Positions 1-6,013 of a stretch of 9,083 nt of DNA are shown piece by piece. Numbering within the stretch: position 1 is the first letter of the stretch; every line of letters begins with the position of its first letter. Both the position numbers and the translations under genes were made by a program. Source of the DNA: an uncultured Eubacteriales bacterium. GTDB taxonomy: Bacteria > Bacillota > Clostridia > Oscillospirales > Oscillospiraceae. The DNA is taken from assembly GCA_900554855.1 (NCBI GenBank), contig USIZ01000038.1, positions 1 through 9,083 on the forward strand, given 5' to 3'. The notes under the pieces were generated by a model. That model saw nothing but the letters and a program-made list of their open reading frames with translations, did not search any database and was not told the origin of the DNA.

Positions 1-658
1 CGGTGCCGGGGCGGACACGCAACCACAGCTTTGCCTTCCTGGCCAGCTCCGTGGGCTTTGGGTCGACGACCACAATGGGGATGCCCTCTTTGACCGCGTC
101 CTTGATGAACCACTGCAATTCTCCGTCTGCGCCGCTGATGGCCGGGTTGGCGCCCCACACCAGAATGCCGCCGGGGCGTTTGGAGCCAAAATAGTCCACC
201 CCGGCGAAGAGACCGGAGGTCATGACGGCGGCGGTGCGCCGGGGGCCGAGACAAATCAGCGCTCCGGCAGAGCTGAAGTTTGGCGTGCCAATGGCGTTGC
301 CCAGCCGGAAGAAGTAGGGCAGGTGGTGGCGGCCTGTGCCGGTCAGCGAGGAGATGCACTCCGGGCCGTATTGCTCGATGAGCCCGTTCATCCTTTGCGC
401 GATCAGGTCATAGGCTTTGTCCCAGCTGATGCGCTCCCATTGGCCGCTGCCCCGGGGCCCGATGCGTTTTTGGGGATAGAGGAGCCGGTCGGGGTGATAC
501 ATCTGCTCGATGATGCTCATGCCCTTGACACAGCCCCGGCCGCGGTTCAGCGGTCCCTCTTTTGCGGGACACACCTGAACGACTCGGCCGTTGTCCACAC
601 TGACATTGTAGAGACAGCCGCCGTGGCAGCCACGGCAGGCGGTTTTGTAGATGGTCAT
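1..658 (-). CDS. Molybdopterin-dependent oxidoreductase, DMSO reductase family (N-terminal part, cut by window edge)
   Basis: Catalytic subunit of a molybdenum or tungsten bis-pterin enzyme; 219 codons are visible and the rest lies left of the window. Residues 8-43 hold the N-terminal 4Fe-4S motif C8-x2-C11-x3-C15-x27-C43. It is followed by VKG, whose Lys45 is the usual electron-relay lysine between cluster and pterin. After that come YHPDRLLYP, the family's WERISWDKA motif (74-82), and a Rossmann-like stretch ILVWGANPAISGAD with VVVDP (197-200). Cys136 in ALICLGPRR sits where the family places its metal ligand (Cys, SeCys, Ser or Asp), so a Cys-ligated enzyme is likely. There is no Tat signal: the iron-sulfur motif starts at residue 8, which points to a cytoplasmic enzyme. 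The start ATG at 658 has AGGAG six bases upstream; the ATG at 663 runs straight into a stop. The substrate cannot be told from this part. The family call is secure. Confidence 0.93.
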   Translation of the reverse strand, partial: MTIYKTACRGCHGGCLYNVSVDNGRVVQVCPAKEGPLNRGRGCVKGMSIIEQMYHPDRLLYPQKRIGPRGSGQWERISWDKAYDLIAQRMNGLIEQYGPECISSLTGTGRHHLPYFFRLGNAIGTPNFSSAGALICLGPRRTAAVMTSGLFAGVDYFGSKRPGGILVWGANPAISGADGELQWFIKDAVKEGIPIVVVDPKPTELARKAKLWLRVRPGT

Positions 659-680
659 TTCATGCTCCTATCTTCGCAAA

Positions 681-704
681 GAGCCTTCCCGGACGGGAAG
701 GCTC
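681..704 (-). terminator. Hairpin between the DUF212 gene and the molybdoenzyme gene
   Basis: A perfect 10-bp inverted repeat (arms GAGCCTTCCC and GGGAAGGCTC, loop of 4) lies 32 bases past the stop of the DUF212 gene and 23 bases before the molybdoenzyme start. Read on the minus strand it is followed only by TTTGCG, so the U-tract is weak. It may be a partial terminator, an attenuator or an RNA-stabilising hairpin. I see no clear promoter between it and the molybdoenzyme gene. Confidence 0.55.
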
Positions 705-735
705 GTGCCTGTTGAACTGCTTGTGATCCTGCGCG

Positions 736-1182
736 TCAGATCTGCATGAGCGCGCAGCCCACGGCGATGCCGAGGATCGCGCCGCAGACCACCTGCAGGG
801 GGGTGTGGCCCACCAGCTCTTTGAACTTTTTCTCCGGGGAGATGGGCTTGCCCATGTCCGCAAAAAGCTGGAAGAGGTCGTTCAGCGCCTTGCCCTGGTC
901 GCCGGTCTCCCGACGCACACCCATGGCGTCGTACATGACAATGAACGCCAGAATGCAGCACACGCCGAAGAGCGGGCTTCTGACGCCGCAGTCAAAGCCG
1001 ACGGCGGCGGTCAATGAGCAGACCGTGGCGGAGTGGGAGGAGGGCATGCCGCCGCTTCCGAAGATGATGTTCAGCGGAAGCGAGCGATTGACGACCAGAC
1101 AGATGATGCACTTGATGAGCTGAGCGGCCAGCCACGCGGCGGCGGCACAGATCAGCTCCTTATTGACAGAATCCCAGAACAA
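736..1182 (-). CDS. DUF212 / divergent PAP2 family membrane protein (YuiD-like)
   Basis: A small integral membrane protein of 148 residues, the usual length for the DUF212 family (Bacillus YuiD and plant relatives), which is distantly related to type 2 phosphatidic acid phosphatases. The signature stretches are visible: GGMPSSHSA at 44-52, YDAMGVRRETGDQ at 84-96 and GHTPLQV at 125-131. These correspond to the PAP2-type SSH and RxxxxxH/GHxP motifs. Hydrophobic segments fall near 11-32, 52-64, 70-84 and 130-147. The biological substrate of the family is not established; a phosphatase role is inferred from fold similarity. The start is TTG at 1182, supported by GGGGAGG about seven bases upstream; no ATG or GTG lies in frame upstream. 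It has its own promoter (1215-1242) and may be transcribed into the molybdoenzyme gene through the hairpin at 681-704. Confidence 0.9.
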   Translation of the reverse strand: MFWDSVNKELICAAAAWLAAQLIKCIICLVVNRSLPLNIIFGSGGMPSSHSATVCSLTAAVGFDCGVRSPLFGVCCILAFIVMYDAMGVRRETGDQGKALNDLFQLFADMGKPISPEKKFKELVGHTPLQVVCGAILGIAVGCALMQI

Positions 1183-1214
1183 AGGAGATCCCTCCCCGTG
1201 TTTCAGATACTATT

Positions 1215-1242
1215 ATTATACCTGTTCAAGGGGGAAAAGCAA
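1215..1242 (-). promoter_or_regulatory. Promoter of the DUF212 gene
   Basis: On the minus strand TTGCTT (1242-1237) and TATAAT (1220-1215) are separated by 16 bp, with a perfect -10 box. It lies 33 bases upstream of the TTG start. Sequence match only. Confidence 0.6.
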
Positions 1243-1268
1243 ATGAAAATATGATGAAAAATGACCGC

Positions 1269-1299
1269 TTGACGGGCGTGGTATGCTTAGGGTAAGCAT
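1269..1299 (+). promoter_or_regulatory. Promoter region with a 17-bp palindrome before the 193-residue protein
   Basis: TTGACG at 1269-1274 resembles a -35 box. The perfect inverted repeat ATGCTTA, GGG, TAAGCAT (1283-1299) covers the place where a -10 would lie: TAAGCA is 18 bp downstream of the -35. An alternative is the extended -10 TGGTATGCT at 1279-1287. Either way the palindrome overlaps the core promoter, so a repressor site is plausible. AAAGGAG (1301-1307) follows directly. The exact -10 is uncertain. Confidence 0.45.
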
Positions 1300-1318
1300 T
1301 AAAGGAGTTTAATTTACG

Positions 1319-1900
1319 ATGAGCGCAATGAGTTCCAACAAGATTAACAAATCTTCTGCCGAGTTCCACCGCAGGAGTTATCAGCTTTTTGCACCCTATA
1401 TGGACAGCCGGAATTACGGCTCCATGATGCTTTTGCTGCGACAGAAGGACATCGCCGACGCCTCTGCCCGCCGCCGGGCGGGACTGGACATTGTCGACAT
1501 CATCAGTATCGGCACCGATCCGGCAGATCCCCAGATCCTGCATCTCTATTCTATGAAGAGGGGAGATCACACAGAGCATCTGGAGCACACCTATATGTAC
1601 TGGGCGCAGCTGGTGACGCTGCGGGAGTTTCTGGAGCGGGAGTACGGCCTGCGCATTCCCGGTCTGAACCGCCCCCAGAAGGAGAACGGTCTGCTGGCCT
1701 GCGTAGAACTGGACGGCGCTCACATGGCCAAGCTGCCCGAGCGCTATGTGACCTGGATCTTTAAGCTCAAGCCCCGGGGCAAGCACCGCTGCCCGGAGGA
1801 GACCGGACATGATCCGGCGAATACGGTGGTTTCCCTCGGCGAACTGGGTGGCGTGGCCTGCCCCTACTGCCTTGCGGAGGAATTGAATCTGAATTTTTGA
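1319..1900 (+). CDS. Uncharacterised 193-residue protein with C-terminal Cys/His cluster
   Basis: I do not recognise this family. The product is soluble, with no signal peptide or membrane segment. The N-terminal third is basic and polar (HRRSYQLFAPYMDSRNYG), and the middle (90-110) looks helical. The C-terminal 40 residues hold HRCPEETGH (156-164) and ACPYC (180-184). Cys158, His164, Cys181 and Cys184 could form a zinc-ribbon-like or other metal site. The ATG at 1319 is preceded by AAAGGAG with a rather long gap of 11 bases; the ATG at 1328 would be even further away. Codon use matches its neighbours and the frame is open throughout, so I take it as real. It stands alone between a palindrome-covered promoter and a strong terminator, which suggests single-gene regulation. 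A nucleic-acid or metal-related role would be a guess. Confidence 0.8.
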   Translation: MSAMSSNKINKSSAEFHRRSYQLFAPYMDSRNYGSMMLLLRQKDIADASARRRAGLDIVDIISIGTDPADPQILHLYSMKRGDHTEHLEHTYMYWAQLVTLREFLEREYGLRIPGLNRPQKENGLLACVELDGAHMAKLPERYVTWIFKLKPRGKHRCPEETGHDPANTVVSLGELGGVACPYCLAEELNLNF

Positions 1901-1905
1901 GCAAA

Positions 1906-1940
1906 AAATGCCTGTGGTTTCCAGAAAACCACAGGCATTT
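1906..1940. terminator. Bidirectional intrinsic terminator between convergent genes
   Basis: A perfect 15-bp stem (1906-1920 with 1926-1940, loop CCAGA) sits between the stop of the 193-residue protein and the stop of the DtxR-type gene. On the minus strand the stem runs into six T residues, making a strong terminator for the regulator gene. On the plus strand only TTT follows, so it is weaker there. Confidence 0.85.
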
Positions 1941-1951
1941 GAAATTAAAAA

Positions 1952-2365
1952 TCAGCTTTCCGTTTTTTCGGCGTTTTCCGCAGGGGCTTCGCCTCTGGCC
2001 TTCAGATTATCCACGAATTTGCGCAGGCACTGGTAGGTCTCAGGGCTGAGGTCGTGCTCGATCTTGCAGGCGTCTGCCCGGGCAATGCGATCCTCTACGC
2101 CCAGATAGAGCAGAAATTCGGTCAGCAGGCAGTGGCGGTTATACACGTCGGTGGCCAGCTTCAGTCCCTCTTCGGTGAAGTTCAGCAGACCGTCCTCGTC
2201 GGTCGTGACCATGCCGCCCTCCCGGAGAATACCCATGGCTACGCTGACACTGGGCTTGCTGACGTTCAGGTGATGCGCCACATCGATCGAACGGCAATAG
2301 CCCTTTTCCTGCCGCACCATCAGGATCGCCTCCAGATAATCCTCACCAGATTTATGAATGGCCAT
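1952..2365 (-). CDS. DtxR/MntR-family metal-dependent transcriptional repressor
   Basis: A 137-residue metal-sensing repressor, close to Bacillus MntR in length (142) and lacking the C-terminal SH3/FeoA domain of DtxR and IdeR. Residues 1-70 form the winged helix-turn-helix (RSIDVAHHLNVSKPSVSVAM is the recognition region). Residues 71-123 form the helical dimerisation and metal domain. By alignment to MntR from memory, the metal ligands are Asp9, Glu12, His78, Cys100, Glu103 and His104. MntR has Glu (E99) where this protein has Cys100, whereas DtxR has Cys (C102) there; the Asp9 position is MntR-like, where DtxR has Met10. The metal is therefore probably Mn or Fe but not assignable. The frame is open back to 2482, but ATG 2365 has GGGGAGGG seven bases upstream and begins exactly at the family's usual N-terminus. 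It has its own promoter with an inverted repeat just downstream of the -10. Confidence 0.92.
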   Translation of the reverse strand: MAIHKSGEDYLEAILMVRQEKGYCRSIDVAHHLNVSKPSVSVAMGILREGGMVTTDEDGLLNFTEEGLKLATDVYNRHCLLTEFLLYLGVEDRIARADACKIEHDLSPETYQCLRKFVDNLKARGEAPAENAEKTES

Positions 2366-2397
2366 GAAATTCCCTCCCCGAGTTCGGCTTGTCCATC

Positions 2398-2414
2398 TAT
2401 GCTGGCATAGCATA
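2398..2414 (-). promoter_or_regulatory. Inverted repeat at the start of the DtxR-type transcript, candidate operator
   Basis: TATGCT and AGCATA flank GGCAT, giving a 17-bp interrupted palindrome. It begins nine bases downstream of the -10 box of the regulator gene, where an autoregulatory repressor would bind. The half-site ATGCT/AGCAT also occurs in the palindrome at 1283-1299, but with seven instead of five bases between halves. Binding is inferred. Confidence 0.4.
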
Positions 2415-2422
2415 TTATATAT

Positions 2423-2451
2423 ACTATACCATGGTTGAGATGGGAAAACAA
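2423..2451 (-). promoter_or_regulatory. Promoter of the DtxR-type regulator gene
   Basis: On the minus strand TTGTTT (2451-2446) and TATAGT (2428-2423) are spaced by 17 bp. The start codon lies about 58 bases downstream of the -10. Confidence 0.65.
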
Positions 2452-2482
2452 GAGAAATTCTCGACTGCGCAGGCGAATCCAT

Positions 2483-2514
2483 TTATCGTAGATTTCCCGG
2501 CTGATCTATGATAA
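2483..2514 (+). promoter_or_regulatory. Inverted repeat overlapping the probable -10 of the GTPase-nuclease operon
   Basis: TTATCGTAGAT (2483-2493) and ATCTATGATAA (2504-2514) are inverted copies matching at 10 of 11 positions around a 10-base spacer. TATGAT at 2508-2513 is the best -10 candidate for the gene starting at 2550. No good -35 box is seen 16-18 bp upstream, so transcription may need an activator or use an unusual promoter. The role of the repeat is inferred. Confidence 0.4.
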
Positions 2515-2549
2515 ACTGAGAACAGACTTTACAACACAGGAGAAACGGC

Positions 2550-5120
2550 ATGAAAGATCTGGTCACTGGCATACTGGCCCATGTGGATGCGGGCAAGACC
2601 ACCCTCTCCGAGGGGATGCTCTACTGCGGCGGCACAATTAAAAAGATGGGCCGGGTGGATCACCGGGATGCCTTTCTGGACACGGATACGCTGGAGCGGG
2701 AGCGGGGCATCACGATCTTTTCCAAGCAGGCGGTCCTGCCCCTGGGGGAGAAGCGGCTTATCCTGATGGACACTCCCGGCCATGTGGATTTCTCAGCCGA
2801 GATGGAGCGCTCGCTCCAGGTGCTGGACTACGCCATTCTGGTCATCAGCGGCACCGACAGGGTGCAGGCGCATACTGAGACCCTCTGGCATCTGCTGGAG
2901 CGCTATCGGGTGCCCACGTTCCTTTTTATCAACAAAATGGATCTGCCTGGGGCGGAGCGAACGGAAGTCCTGAAGGATTTGAAAAAGCGGTTTAGCGATG
3001 CCTGTATTCCCTTTGACACCAGAAGCGCGGAGGAGAACGAGGAGCTGGCCATGTGCTCCGAGGAGCTGATGGGCGAATTTCTGGAGTCCGGCGCACTGTC
3101 CGATCCGGCGCTGGCCCGGGCGATCGCTCAGCGGAAGCTCTTTCCGTGCTTTTTCGGCTCCGCCTTGCGGCTGGAGGGGGTGGATGCCTTTTTGGAGGCG
3201 CTGGAGACCTATACCCTGCTCCGGGATCCCCCTGCTGAGTTCGGCGCAAAGATCTATAAAATCAGCAGGGATGCTCAGGGCGTGCGGCTGACCTGGCTGA
3301 AGGTCACCGGCGGCGTGCTGAAGCCAAAGACGGTGCTTCGCGGCCGGGACAAGACCGGCGCAAACTGGGAGGAAAAAGCTGACCAGCTGCGGCTCTATTC
3401 CGGAGCGAAATTCCAGCCCGTCAGCGAGGTGGCGGCCGGCGGTGTCTGCGCCGTCACCGGCCTGACGCACACCTATCCCGGTGAGGGGCTGGGGGCGGAG
3501 CCGGACTCTCCTGCTCCGGCACTGGAGCCGGTGCTCACCTATCAGGTGCTCCTGCCCGAAGGCTGCGACGCGCAGATCACATTTGCCAAGCTTCGGGAGT
3601 TGGAGGAGGAGGATCCCATGCTCCGTCTAGTGTGGCACAGCCGCGGGCAGGAGATCCGGGTGCAGCTCATGGGCAAGGTGCAGCTGGAGGTGTTACAGGA
3701 GCGCATTCGGGAACGCTTCGGGATTGCGGTCGCCTTCGGCCCGGGCAGCATCGTCTACAAAGAGACCATCGCCGCCCCGGTGGAGGGCGTGGGACACTTT
3801 GAACCCCTGCGCCACTATGCCGAGGTGCACCTGCTGCTGGAGCCGTTGGAGCCGGGAAGCGGCGTCGAGCTGGCTACCCGGTGCAGTGAGGACACGCTGG
3901 ATCGAAACTGGCAGCGGCTCGTTCTGACTCATCTGGCGGAAAAGGAGCATTTGGGCGTGCTCACCGGCGCGCCGATCACCGATGTGCGTATCACCCTGCT
4001 CTCCGGACGCGCCCATGTCAAGCACACTGAGGGCGGTGATTTCCGGGAGGCCACTTACCGGGCGGTGCGCATGGGGCTGATGCGGGCGGAGTCTGTTTTG
4101 CTGGAGCCGTGGTATCAGTTCCGGCTGGAGGTGCCCACCGAACATGTGGGCCGCGCCATGGCGGATCTCCAACGCTTTGGCGGAGAATTCGCGCCCCCGG
4201 AACAGGACGGGGAGCGGAGCGTGCTCACCGGCGCAGCCCCGGTGGAGCAATTGGCCGATTACCCGGAGGAGGTGGCGGCCTACACCAAGGGCCGGGGGCG
4301 GCTCACGCTCCAGAGCGGCGGCTATCGTTCGTGCCACAATGCCCCGGAGGTGATCGCTGCGGCGGACTACCGGCCGGAGGCTGACCTGGAGAATTCGCCG
4401 GATTCTGTATTCTGCGCCCATGGCGGCGGATTTACCGTGAAGTGGAGCGAGGTGCCGGAGTATATGCACCTGCCCTGGGCCTATCAGACCAAAACAGAGG
4501 AGGAGGCGCCCGCAGCGCCCATCCGCCGGGGCGGTGCCAGCTATTCCGGCTCCCGGGAGGAGGAAAAGGCACTGGAGGCCATCTTCCGGCGCACCTACGG
4601 GGATCAAAAGCCCAGCGCCTTCACGCCCCAATCCGAAGTGCGCCGTCAGGACGCGCCAAAGCTGCTGAACGCCGAGATCGGCGACACCTTCCTGCTGGTG
4701 GATGGCTACAATATTATCTTTGCGTGGGACGAACTCAATAAACTGGCCAAGGTGGATCTGGACGCCGCCCGGAATCAGCTCATCCACATTCTGAGCAACT
4801 ATCAGGGGGTGCGCCGCTGCAAGGTCATTCTGGTGTTCGACGCCTATAAAGTGAAGGGCAATCCGGGCCGGGCGGAGAAGGTCAACAATATTTTCGTTGT
4901 CTACACCAAGCAGGCGGAGACGGCGGACACCTACATTGAGCGCACCACCTATGAGCTGGGCCGCCATTACCGGGTGCGGGTGGCAACGTCCGACGGCATG
5001 GAGCAGACTATCATTCTGGGCCATGAGTCCCAGCGCATCAGTGCCCGGGCTTTTGAAGAGGAAGTCAAACAGGCCCAGCAAGAGCTGGAAGAACGCATTC
5101 GACAGCACAACGCGAGGTGA
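2550..5120 (+). CDS. EF-G/TetM-like translational GTPase fused to a YacP/Rae1-type NYN nuclease domain
   Basis: An 856-residue fusion. Residues 1-640 follow the layout of elongation factor G and TetM. The GTPase motifs are AHVDAGKTT (10-18), RGIT (52-55), DTPGH (74-78, with the catalytic His78), NKMD (128-131) and GSA (203-205). Next come the beta-barrel domain II (about 230-310), domain III (LEEEDPMLRL), a domain IV with its tip loop at 486-498, and a domain V (LLEPWYQFRLEVP). Residues about 645-705 are a polar linker. Residues 713-856 closely match YacP/Rae1: LLVDGYNII (715-723), VFDAYKVKG (762-770), ETADTYIE (790-797) and VATSDGMEQ (811-819). The probable metal-binding acids are Asp718, Asp764, Asp793 and Asp815. 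Bacillus Rae1 cuts mRNA in the ribosomal A site, so the fusion probably delivers a nuclease to ribosomes; this is inference. TetM is about 640 residues with no nuclease. The start has AGGAGA six bases upstream. Confidence 0.93.
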   Translation: MKDLVTGILAHVDAGKTTLSEGMLYCGGTIKKMGRVDHRDAFLDTDTLERERGITIFSKQAVLPLGEKRLILMDTPGHVDFSAEMERSLQVLDYAILVISGTDRVQAHTETLWHLLERYRVPTFLFINKMDLPGAERTEVLKDLKKRFSDACIPFDTRSAEENEELAMCSEELMGEFLESGALSDPALARAIAQRKLFPCFFGSALRLEGVDAFLEALETYTLLRDPPAEFGAKIYKISRDAQGVRLTWLKVTGGVLKPKTVLRGRDKTGANWEEKADQLRLYSGAKFQPVSEVAAGGVCAVTGLTHTYPGEGLGAEPDSPAPALEPVLTYQVLLPEGCDAQITFAKLRELEEEDPMLRLVWHSRGQEIRVQLMGKVQLEVLQERIRERFGIAVAFGPGSIVYKETIAAPVEGVGHFEPLRHYAEVHLLLEPLEPGSGVELATRCSEDTLDRNWQRLVLTHLAEKEHLGVLTGAPITDVRITLLSGRAHVKHTEGGDFREATYRAVRMGLMRAESVLLEPWYQFRLEVPTEHVGRAMADLQRFGGEFAPPEQDGERSVLTGAAPVEQLADYPEEVAAYTKGRGRLTLQSGGYRSCHNAPEVIAAADYRPEADLENSPDSVFCAHGGGFTVKWSEVPEYMHLPWAYQTKTEEEAPAAPIRRGGASYSGSREEEKALEAIFRRTYGDQKPSAFTPQSEVRRQDAPKLLNAEIGDTFLLVDGYNIIFAWDELNKLAKVDLDAARNQLIHILSNYQGVRRCKVILVFDAYKVKGNPGRAEKVNNIFVVYTKQAETADTYIERTTYELGRHYRVRVATSDGMEQTIILGHESQRISARAFEEEVKQAQQELEERIRQHNAR

Positions 5121-5125
5121 ATGAT
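5114..5125 (+). promoter_or_regulatory. Ribosome binding site overlapping the upstream stop codon
   Basis: GAGGTGA at 5114-5120 includes the TGA stop of the GTPase-nuclease gene and lies five bases before the ATG at 5126. This fixes the start of the epimerase gene in preference to the GTG at 5117, and it implies translational coupling. Confidence 0.75.
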
Positions 5126-6007
5126 ATGAACAATATGATCACATTGGAAAACGGTATCCTGACGGCCAAGGTCAATCCGTGGGGCGCAGAGCTGACCAGC
5201 CTGAAGCTGGACGGCATGGAGCGCATCTGGGAGGGGGATCCCGCTATCTGGGGGCGCCATGCGCCCACGCTGTTCCCGCTGATCGGGCGGCTCATCGGCC
5301 AGCAGTACGAACTGGACGGGGAAATGATCTCGGCTCCCATGCATGGCTTCTGCCGGGAACGGGAGTTTGAGGTCGTGTCCCAGAGTGCAGACACTGTGAC
5401 CTTCCGCACCCGGAACAGTACTGACTCGCTGGCGGTCTACCCCTTCCGCTTCACGCTGGATATCACCTTCACGTTGGAGGGAAATGCCATTTCCAAGCGG
5501 CATACGGTGACGAACCATTCCGCTCAGCCCATGCCCTTTGAACTGGGCGGCCACGATGCCTACCGTACCACCCTGATGCCCGGGGAGGTCATGGGGGATT
5601 ATGCCATTGCCTTTGAGGGGATCGACCATCTGGAACCCTACGGTATGGACGAGAACGGCGTGCTGGAGGAGCAGAAGGGCTTTATTCCGTTGGAGAACGG
5701 CCTGCTGACCAAGTTGCCTGAGGACGTGGGGCTGGACACCATTGTGCTGGGGGATCTGCCGGTGCGCAGAGCCACTCTGCTCAGCCGCAAGAGCGCCCGA
5801 AAGGTCACGGTGGAGTTTGACGATTTTCCCTATCTGGGCATCTGGACAGCTCAGAAGGGTGTTGTCACCAATTACATCTGTATCGAGCCCTGGTCCACCC
5901 TGCCGGACGGCCATTTTATGGGCCGCAGGCTCACGGACAAGCCGGGTATCGTTGTGCTGGAGCCCGGGGAGAGCAAAACGCTTACCTTCCGTTCCATATT
6001 TGAATAA
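5126..6007 (+). CDS. Aldose 1-epimerase family protein (LacX-like mutarotase)
   Basis: A 293-residue beta-sandwich sugar mutarotase of the GalM superfamily, closest in style to the LacX-like branch of aldose 1-epimerase proteins. It would interconvert alpha and beta anomers of a hexose or phosphorylated sugar in the cytoplasm; the true substrate cannot be told. Visible hallmarks are WGAELTSLK (19-27), LFPLIGRL near 49-56, PMHGFCRE (71-78) with His73, FELGGHDAYR (138-147) with His143, and ICIEPWSTLPDG (251-262) with Glu254 as the expected catalytic base. The branch usually has GGHPAF, so the Asp144-Ala-Tyr variant is slightly unusual. An ORF from GTG 5117 would overlap the upstream gene and lacks a ribosome site; ATG 5126 is favoured. 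It is coupled to the upstream GTPase-nuclease gene and ends at a strong terminator, but no functional link between the two products is evident. Confidence 0.9.
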   Translation: MNNMITLENGILTAKVNPWGAELTSLKLDGMERIWEGDPAIWGRHAPTLFPLIGRLIGQQYELDGEMISAPMHGFCREREFEVVSQSADTVTFRTRNSTDSLAVYPFRFTLDITFTLEGNAISKRHTVTNHSAQPMPFELGGHDAYRTTLMPGEVMGDYAIAFEGIDHLEPYGMDENGVLEEQKGFIPLENGLLTKLPEDVGLDTIVLGDLPVRRATLLSRKSARKVTVEFDDFPYLGIWTAQKGVVTNYICIEPWSTLPDGHFMGRRLTDKPGIVVLEPGESKTLTFRSIFE

Positions 6008-6013
6008 CCAGAG

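Noticed and set aside
323..715. Plus-strand frame of 130 codons across the molybdoenzyme start
   Set aside because: The minus strand encodes an unmistakable 4Fe-4S molybdopterin protein in this interval. The same holds for the frame at 3-194.
1226..1810. 194-codon antisense frame opposite the unrecognised protein
   Set aside because: The plus-strand frame has a ribosome site, a promoter and a terminator placed at its stop; the antisense frame has none and shows no recognisable motif.
2366..2482. N-terminal extension of the DtxR-type regulator to ATG 2482
   Set aside because: The added 39 residues run through the promoter and operator, look unlike the family, and ATG 2365 has an excellent ribosome site and the expected N-terminus.
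3693..5108. Long antisense open frame of 471 codons opposite the GTPase-nuclease gene
   Set aside because: It mirrors the strong codon bias of the plus-strand gene, shows no family motif, and has no ribosome site or promoter. Similar antisense frames at 2793-3470 and 4967-6142 were rejected for the same reason.
2550..5120. Annotation of the GTPase as a tetracycline resistance gene (tetM/O/W)
   Set aside because: The domain order is similar, but the tip-loop Ser-Pro-Val motif is missing, the protein carries an extra nuclease domain, and nothing nearby suggests a mobile resistance element.
5117..5125. GTG at 5117 as the start of the epimerase gene
   Set aside because: It overlaps the upstream stop and lacks an upstream ribosome site, whereas GAGGTGA is correctly placed for ATG 5126.
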